Assembly (NCBI RefSeq): GCF_000797465.1
Contig: NZ_JSWG01000015.1
Span: forward strand, 186,001 to 250,000
Source: Psychroserpens jangbogonensis
Lineage (GTDB): Bacteria > Bacteroidota > Bacteroidia > Flavobacteriales > Flavobacteriaceae
DNA: 64,000 bases
Reading direction: 5' to 3'
The stretch's first letter is position 1. Every line of letters starts with the position of its first letter. Below the pieces are notes generated by a model. That model had not been told where the DNA came from, did no database searches, and was given only the letters and a program-made list of their open reading frames with translations. A program made the translations under genes and the position numbers. Positions 36,147 to 45,300 of the stretch are shown in pieces.

Positions 36147-36164
36147 TTTACGACTTCCCGTAAA
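36147..36164. promoter_or_regulatory. Palindromic motif site 4 (TTTACGACTTCCCGTAAA)
   Basis: TTTACG / CGTAAA outer symmetry with the CTTCCCG core shared with site 2. It is 20 bases upstream of a TATGTTTG box at 36185-36192, the same geometry as site 3. Confidence 0.55.
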
Positions 36165-36250
36165 GTATATTCTATTAATGTAATTATGTTTGGTTGTTAG
36201 GTGATTTGTCCATGATATATGTCATGGATTAAGAATTGAATTAGCAATGC

Positions 36251-36280
36251 ATTTGAACTCGTAACCTCTGGGTTATGAAT
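36251..36280 (-). pseudogene. tRNA-Met fragment (anticodon loop to T loop)
   Basis: Read on the minus strand, 30 bases match elongator tRNA-Met positions 31-60: anticodon loop TTCATAA, CCCAGAGG, and T loop TTCAAAT. They match the intact tRNA-Met of this window (50914-50987) at 22 of 30 positions. Neither the D arm nor the acceptor stem is present, so it cannot be a working tRNA. It could be a decayed attachment site or insertion scar. Confidence 0.55.
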
Positions 36281-36391
36281 TTTAAATAAACCAACTTTTA
36301 ATTTTGTAATTAATTGATTTTTAGTTGTTTAAAATTTCGCCGTATTCTTAATCGTGTTCCAAAACGTGTTCGGTTTTGTGTTCACTTATTA

Positions 36392-39300
36392 TTAATATTT
36401 GATGATAATTTTTTTGTTATATGTTGTGTAATTTGTTTCTACTTTTAAGATATAATTTCCTTCCGAAACATTCTTTACAGGTATTCTAATTTCATCAGAT
36501 AAAGGTAAGTTAGCTGCATTCCATGACCCTACAACTTGACCAGCAATATTAATTAAGTATACTTGTTTGACTTGAATAGAACTAGGTGTCTTAATATAGA
36601 TTTCATTATTTGTTTGAAGATAGTTTGCCATAATATCTTTAAGTACATTATCTATTGTTGATAATGTAGAATCTTCTTGGAACACTAAAAAGAATCTATC
36701 ACTATAGTTACCTGCTTCTAATGTGATTTGGAAACTTAGATCATTAAATTGTGTATAAGTGCCTTCAATTGTATCGTAAATGAACACATCTATATCTTCT
36801 TCAAAATTTTCTAAATCTGAAAGCTGAATTTCAATAGTTCCACCATTGGTTAAATCTATATCTAAAGGATAGGATTGTGTTTTATCAAAACTACCAACAC
36901 CTTGAATTAAGAATTTTTCATCTTCAATATTAAAGGACATATCACTAGGGAAAACTTCTGTATTGATAGCGTCATAGCCATAATCTATAGCATCTGTTGC
37001 ATTACCATTATCGATAAATGCGAGTAAAAGATGTCTAACAGCGTTTTCTGGTGTAATAAAATCAATTCTAATAGATTTGTTTAAATTAACGTCATCACCA
37101 TTACTAGCAGATGCAGTTGAAGCACCTCTTAAAAATACTGAACTTCCAGTTGATTCGGTTCTAAAATAGCGTTGGGCATTATTAAAAGTTATTAAACCAC
37201 CAGTCGCATTTCCAGTTACAAAAAAACCTTGTGCTACAGGGATATAAGGTCCAGGTATCTTATTTGCAGTTCCTTCACCATTAATTTCCGGTGGTGAAAC
37301 AGCAGGCAAACCTCCAGATAAATTTCTAACTGCGTAACCACCTTCATATTGAGCTAATAAATGAGTACTATTGGAAGGAGCGTGTTCCCAGAAATAAACC
37401 GCACCATCTAACAACACCGCACTATTGTCATTAATAAAAGCATCAGCGAAAATTGCAGATGGATAAGGATTTCCAACTAAGGCTTGATAACCACCAGATA
37501 CTGGTGACGTTATTGTGCCATTATTTGGCTGACCAACAAACGTGTAGTTTTGATCAGTACTTGCACTACCACTTCCTTTCATTGTATAACCAAGACCCAC
37601 TTGTATAGTGCTGTTTTCGTTAATATGTTTCCATTCTGCATAGGAATTTTCAAGATAATTCTCATAGAGATAGATCCATCGGTTACTTAATGTTTTTGGA
37701 GACGTTGCTGGATTTGCATTAGAAGCACTTGTCCAAAGTAAAGGTTGTGGGTTTGAAATCGTTGTTCCATCGTACAGCGTACTCGCGATTGTGAATGTTG
37801 AACCATTACTACCTACAGGAGATGTCCAATAGTTATAATTAAAAAGATTGACTGTACCTTGTTGGTCAACTTGTAGTGTACCACCTGCAGAATAATTTAC
37901 GATACTTCCTGTATCTTGTAGGAGTTGAGATTCGCCTACCAAGTCTAGCGTACTAGTAATACTGAGGTAATTCGTCACTCTTAAACTTTGTCCACCCATT
38001 GGGTTTGTGTTCTCTATAGATAATGTATTCGTCGCTACTAATAAACCTAACACGGTAATGTTTCTATCACCTGAGCTAACATTATGAGACGTTCTTACAA
38101 TATTCCAATCTATTGGTGTTCCGTTTACGCCGTTCGAATTCGGAATAAGATTTACAGTCCCGTTTAACCATGTATTGGATGCATTCCAATTTCCATTTTG
38201 AGTTGATTGGTATGGTAATGGAGCTGTTTCTGCTTGAAGTGATGTCATGTTCAATAAAGAACCAGGTATGGCACTTATACAATTTGAGTCTAAAACACCT
38301 AAAGTGATGTCTACACCTTGATTCATTTGATAATATCCAGATAGGCTGCCCCAAGCTAAACCAGGAATATTAGATTGAAGAACAGATCCTCTCACAGCTC
38401 CAACATTACTCTGAATTTCTTGATTCATCATTTCACGAATTTGCGGCGTTGTTAAACCAGTATCCCATATTCTAACTTCATCGAGAGATCCTGCAAAATA
38501 GTTTATAGGCGTATCATTTAATCGACCTATAGCACCTATTAAACAGTTATAGATATTGTTATTAGCAGAATTACCAGCAACCGCGTTGACTTCAATACCA
38601 TCAATATACATTCTATAAGTTCCAGAACGTTGTGTTATGGCAACATGATACCATCTTGAATTTCCGAGGGTTTGTGATGAGGTGATAGAGCCAGCACCAT
38701 TCCAACGAAAACGCAGTCTATTATTGGTAATCGATAAATCGTAACCTGTTGCTAGATTATTAGCATTACGTTTTGAAATAATGGTCTGTGTCACTGTTGA
38801 ATTATTGTCACGTTTTACCCAAGCCTCTAAACTATAATCACCATTGACGTTGTAGTTGTCGTTAAGCATAATGCTATCATCTATACCATCAAAATTGATG
38901 AAGATGCCACAATTTGCAAACGTAAATGTGACTTGATTAGAGGAGTCATTGCAGGTTCCTGTATTATCAATTGACCATTGTAATGTGTAAGTTACACCAC
39001 TTTGACCAGTAAATGAGGCAGTAGGGCTCGAGGTATTAGAGAAACTATAACTTCCAATAGGTTGACCTGAAGTGATGGTCCATGTACCTGTAGCACCGAC
39101 AGCTGTAATTGGATTAGCAGCAAGTGATACGGTGACATCGTCACAATCTGCAGATGGTATTACTGTACCTGCATTAGCATCAGCATTGATTTCATTTATG
39201 ATAACAGACGTTGATGTTGATGCAGCAGGACATCCTCCAGTATTTGGAGTCATATAGGTTACTGTAAAAGTACCAGCACTACTTAGACTTGGGTCAATAT

Positions 39301-42300
39301 CTCCTGTTGAAACGTTTATATTTAAACCAGTAGGTGTACTCGTATAGTTTCCTCCTGTATAGTCATTTGTTCCACTTAAAATTACAGAGGTAATAGGATT
39401 GGTGTCACAATATGCAGGTTCGGAATAACTTATTGATGCCGTTGCTGGTTCTGAAATCGTTAATACTGCATTTACAGACGTTACATCTGAGCAATATAAT
39501 CCAGAAATCACTACAGAGTAATTTCCTACATCTGCTAAAGTAGCGCTGGTAACCGTATAAGATGCTCCAAAAGCACTAGCAATTGGACTTCCATTAAAAT
39601 ACCACGCATAACTAGATATATCTGAGCCTGTAACGTTAAAGGTTGCATTATCACCTAAACATATTGTTTGGGTTAATGGCTGTGTTGTTATAGCTAATTC
39701 GTTAATATTTAGTAGTACAGAATTAGAAGTAATATTGGTTGCACAAACGCCAGTACCGCTCACAATAACATAATAATTTCCAGCATCAGTTGTTAATATA
39801 TTATTAAGTGTAATGGAGTTAGAATTTGTTCCAATAGGACTGTTTGATGGGTCATACCATTGGTAATTCAATCCACCACCAGTTGCTATAACAGAGAAAG
39901 AGATATTATCTCCTGCGCAGGCATTCACATTCTGTGGTTGTGTTGCAATTGTAGGAAGGCTATCAATGGTAATTACCATAGAGTCACTTAGTCCTGGGCA
40001 AAGGCCATCACTTGGTGTATTGGAATAAGTCAACGTAACTGTACTATTAAATATATCAGTACTTCCTAGGTTATAGGTGTTTCCTGCAAATGTCCCATTT
40101 CCACTAGTACCCCAAGAACCAACAGCATTCGTGCCACCAAGAGTTGCTGATGATAAATCTATGATATCGTCTTCACATACAGTGACATCTAGTCCTGCAA
40201 ATACAGTAGCTGGAAGATTAACATTTATCGTTACTGAATCATTTAATACAGTGTCACAAGTATTAGTATTACTCCCTGGATATATTGACTCATTATATCG
40301 GACACTATTTAAGGTATAGGTTGTTGTCGTTGTTGGAGAGACATTAATCGTAGCAGTGCCAGTTACTCCAAGAGGTAACCATGTGTCACCACTACCATCA
40401 TTATATCTTACTTCTGAATCAGGTGTTCCAGAGAACGTTACGCTCGCAGAATCCCCTTGACAAATAGTGGCATCTGAGCTTGTGATTTCAGCATCAGTAT
40501 CTTCCAGTATATAAATATTCATGGTGCTTTCAAGGTCACTACACCAGAAAAAGCTATCAGCTAATAAAGAGATTGTTATAACATCTCCCGGTTGTGCAGA
40601 AGCAGGAATAGTATAAGTACTCGTTTCAGAGAAATCGTAAATATCGGTACAAACAGTACAAAAGAAACCACAAGCTGGATTATAGAAGTAAAATTGACAA
40701 TCTTGACCTACATAAGTGGAAGAAAAGCTTCCGCCAGCTCCATTGTCATTCCATGACCATTCATCAAAATCTAAACCTCCAGCATCACCATCCATAGTAA
40801 CCTGAGTCGTTCCAGCACAGACATAAATATCTGGACCAGCATCAATATCATTTACTGTAAAATTGAATATCACAAAACGATCAATAGGAGTAGAGGTACC
40901 ACAAGAGTTGGTTGCACTAACTGTAATAGTTTCAAAAAGTGCAAACCCAGCAACGGCTAGGGTGATTTCATTTGTCCCTTGACCTGAGGTTATTGTAAAT
41001 CCACCAGTTACAGTCCAAGTGTAAAAATCAACATTCGGGTCTAATGGAACAGAATATATGGCTTCCGTTACTGGACAAATAAATGTCGATGGACCAGTAA
41101 TAGTTGCTGGAAGCGTTGGAATTCCATTATTAACAGTAATGGTTCCTGAAATTGAATCACCAGGTCCGCAACCTGTAGTTGTCACTGTATAGTCAAATGC
41201 TCCAGCTTGAGTTGTAGAACCACTTATGGTATAGACTCCAGTTGCCGAATTGAATGACCCTGTAATTCCAGCAGGTAATGCTGGTGTACTTGTTAATGTA
41301 GCACCTGAAGCACCCGAATTGAGTTGAAATTCAATAGGTGTCATAGTTGTACTATCATTACAAACACTAATATCTTCACTTGGAGATATTAAAGTAATGA
41401 CGGCATCTGGACCAATAGTTATAGTGCCATTTGCAGTAATTGATCCACAGCCATTAACAGTTATGGTATAGTTAAAAATTCCAATTTGTGTTGATGTTCC
41501 ATTAATCGTAAATGTACCACCAGAATATGTTCCTGTTACACCTAAAGGTATTCCTGTTATTGTAGCATTTGTAGCATTTGTGATATTATAAATAATATCT
41601 GTGATACTTCCACCATTACAAATTAGTTGATCATCGTTAGCTGATGTTAATGTAATACTGGCATCAGGATCAACAGTCATTGAGATTGTTTCTTCAGCAG
41701 GAACAGGATTTGCACAAGTTGCATTAGAAGTCACCTCTACTGAAATAACATTACCATTATTGATTGAAGATGATATATATGAATTGGCATTGCCACCAAC
41801 AGGAATAGTGTTTAGGTACCATTGATATGATGGATTAGAACCTCCATTTGTTAGCCCTGTTACAAAAAACGTAAGGTTTTCACCAGCACAGGCTGGATTA
41901 GACGACGCATTTAGTGTAAACGATACTGGGAGTAATGGATTGACTGTTAGTGTTATCGTATTACTTTGTTTTGAAGTAGCACAAGTTGATAAGTCAGAAA
42001 TCATTCTAACATAAACTTGGTCACCAGGGTTTAATGTATTTGTAGTAAATATTGCACTATTATTGCCTGCTGAAATTCCATTAATAAACCATTCGTAAGC
42101 TGGTGTTGTGCCTCCATCGATTGGAGTTGCCGTAAATGTTACATCCGTGTTTGCACAAACTATTGTATTTGGAGTGCTTATAGTAACAGAAGCATTATCT
42201 GCTGCATCTGTAATCGTTACAGTTGCAGTACATGTATCTGAATTCCCTGCAACATCAGTTACTGTTAAAGTTACTGAATTTGTACCAATATCTCCACAAC

Positions 42301-45300
42301 TAAATGTTGTTTGAGATAGTGATATGGTATCAATAGTACAGTTATCAGTAGAACCATTATCTAGGTCATTAGGAGCAATCGTAATTGATCCAAATCCTGG
42401 ATTAAGTTGTACAGAAATATTTTGGCATATGGCATTAGGGTTTTCATTATCTTCAACAGTGACATCTTGAGTACAGGTTGCCGTATTTCCAGAACCGTCG
42501 GTTGCTGTCCAAGTTACAGTTGTTGTTCCGATAGAAAAAGCTACAGGTGCATCATTATTATATCCAACAGAACAATTGTCTGTAGTTGTTGGTGTTCCTA
42601 AACTTACACTACTTGCTGTACAAAGACCAGCATCTGTATTTAGAGTTATATCTGAAGGACAGGTAATCGTTGGAGGTATATTGTCTACGACCGTTACTGT
42701 TTGATCACAAGTAGCAGTTAAGCCTGCACTATCGGTCACAGTCCATGTTACTGTAAATGAACCTATAGGAAAAGGTAGTAAGGTTGCTAAATTGTTTGTT
42801 ACAGATGCCACACTACAATTATCGTTTGTAGTAGGTGCTCCTAATGTTACTGAAGTTGCTTCACAATTAGCATCAGCATTTACGGTTACTATTCCAGAAC
42901 AAGTAATTGTAGGTGCTTCATTATCATTTACGTTAACATCAAATGAACACGTTTCAGTATTTCCTGAACCATCAGTAACTTCAAAAGTGTTTGTTGTTGT
43001 ACCTACCGGAAATGCGCTACCAGAAGGTAATCCTGCAATTTGATTTGTTGTTGCAGTTGCACAAGAGTCTGTACCTGTTGGAGCAGTATAATTTACAATT
43101 GCAGAGCATAGTCCAACATCATTAGTTGTTGTTATGTTTGATGGACATGTAATTATTGGGTTAATACTATCTTCAACAGTTACTGTAGCATTGCAAGTAG
43201 CTGTTTGTCCATTACCATCATCAACAGTAAGGATTACAGTATTTGCTCCAATGTTAGAACAATCGAAAACTGTTTGTGAAATTGAAAGTGAAATACTTCC
43301 GCAGTTATCGGAAGAACCATTATTAATATCTGCAGCAACGATAGTTGCATTTCCAGAAGCATCAAGCTGAATTGTTATAGCCTGACAGCTTACAGTTGGA
43401 GCAGTAACATCATCAATTACTACGTTTTGAGTTTGAGTCGATGTATTTCCATTGCCATCGTCATAAGTCCAAGTGATTGTTGTAGACCCTTCACCAGAAA
43501 TAGGAAGTGTGGCATCGTTTGTAACCGTAACTGTTCCACCACAATTATCTGTGGCAGTAGGAGGTGTTAGGCTAGTGACATCACAACCAGCAGTTACATC
43601 AGCCAAAGTTGCTATGTCAGCTAAAGGAGCAGTAACATCATCAATCACTATGTTTTGAGTTTGTGTAGATGTATTTCCGTTGCCATCGTCATAAGTCCAA
43701 GTGACAAGAGTTGTAGTTCCTTCTCCAGAAATAGGCAAAGTAGCATCGTTCGTAACAGTAAGCGTTCCAGCACAATTATCAGTAGCAGTAGGAGGTGTTA
43801 AGTTAGTGACTTCACATTCAGCAGTTACATAAGCTAATGTTGCTATGTCAGCTACAGGACCAGTAATATCATCAATTACTATGTTTTGAGTTTGCGTAGA
43901 AGAATTTCCGTTTCCATCGTCATAAGTCCAAGTGATCATTGTTGAACCTTCACCAGAAATAGGAAGTGTTGCATTGTTTGTAATTGTAACCGTTCCACAA
44001 TTATCAGTGGCAGTAGGAGGCGTTAAAGAAGTTACTTCACATTCAGCAGTTATATTAGTTAAAGTTGCTACATCAGGAATAGGATTAGTCACATCATCAA
44101 TAACAACATCTTGATTTTGAGTGCTTGTATTTCCATTACCATCGTCATACGTCCATGTAATGGTAGTTGTTCCTTGAGTAGTAATAGGAAGCGTTGCATT
44201 GTTTGTAACAGCAACAATACCACAATTATCAGAAGCAGTAGGAGACGTTAAGTTAGTGACTTCACATTCGGCAGTTACATCAGTTAATGTTGCTATATCT
44301 GCTATAGGAACAGTCACATCATCAATTATCAGATTTTGAGTTTGCGTAGACGTATTTCCGTTACCATCATCATAAGTCCATGTGATTGTTGTAGAACCTT
44401 CACCAGAAATAGGTAAAGTAGCATCGTTTGTCACTGTAACTGTTCCAGCACAATTATCAGTAGCCGTAGGAGCTGTTAAACTAGTCACTTCACATTCAGC
44501 AGTTACATCAGTTAATGTTGATATATCAGCTACAGGAGCAGTTACATCATCAATAATTATATTTTGAGTTTGCGTAGACGTATTTCCGTTGCCATCATCA
44601 TAAGTCCATGTGATTGTTGTAGAACCTTCACCAGAAATAGGCAAAGTAACATCGTTTGTAACCGTAACTGTTCCACCACAATTATCAGTAGCAGTAGGAG
44701 ATGTTAAGTTAGTGACTTCACATTCGGCAGTTACATCAGTTAATGTTGCTATATCTGCTGCAGGAGGAGTTACATCATCAATAATTATATTTTGTGTTTG
44801 TGTAGACGTATTTCCATTTCCATCGTCATAAGTCCAAGTGATTGTTGTTGAACCTTCACCAGAAATAGGCAAAGTAGCATTGTTCGTAACAGTAATCGTT
44901 CCAGCACAATTATCAGTGGCAGTTGGAGGCGTTAAAGAAGTTACTTCACATTCAGTAGTTACATCAGTTAATGTTGCTATATCTGCTACAGGAGCAGTCA
45001 CATCATCAATTATCACATTTTGAGTTTGCGTAGACGTATTTCCGTTACCATCATCATAAGTCCATGTGATCGTTGTTGAACTTTCACCAGAAATAGGAAG
45101 TGTTGCATTGTTTGTAACTGTAACCGTTCCACAATTATCAGTGGCAGTAGGAGGCGTTAAAGACGTTACTTCACATTCCGCAGTTATATCAGTTAAAGTC
45201 GCCACATCTGGAACAGGATTAGTTACGTCAGTGATAACAACATCTTGATTTTGAGTGGTTGTATTTCCTTTGTCGTCATCATACGTCCATGTTATGGTTG

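Noticed and set aside
36209-36228. Inverted repeat TCCATGA / TCATGGA as a terminator
   Set aside because: No T run follows and the stem is short; it may be incidental.
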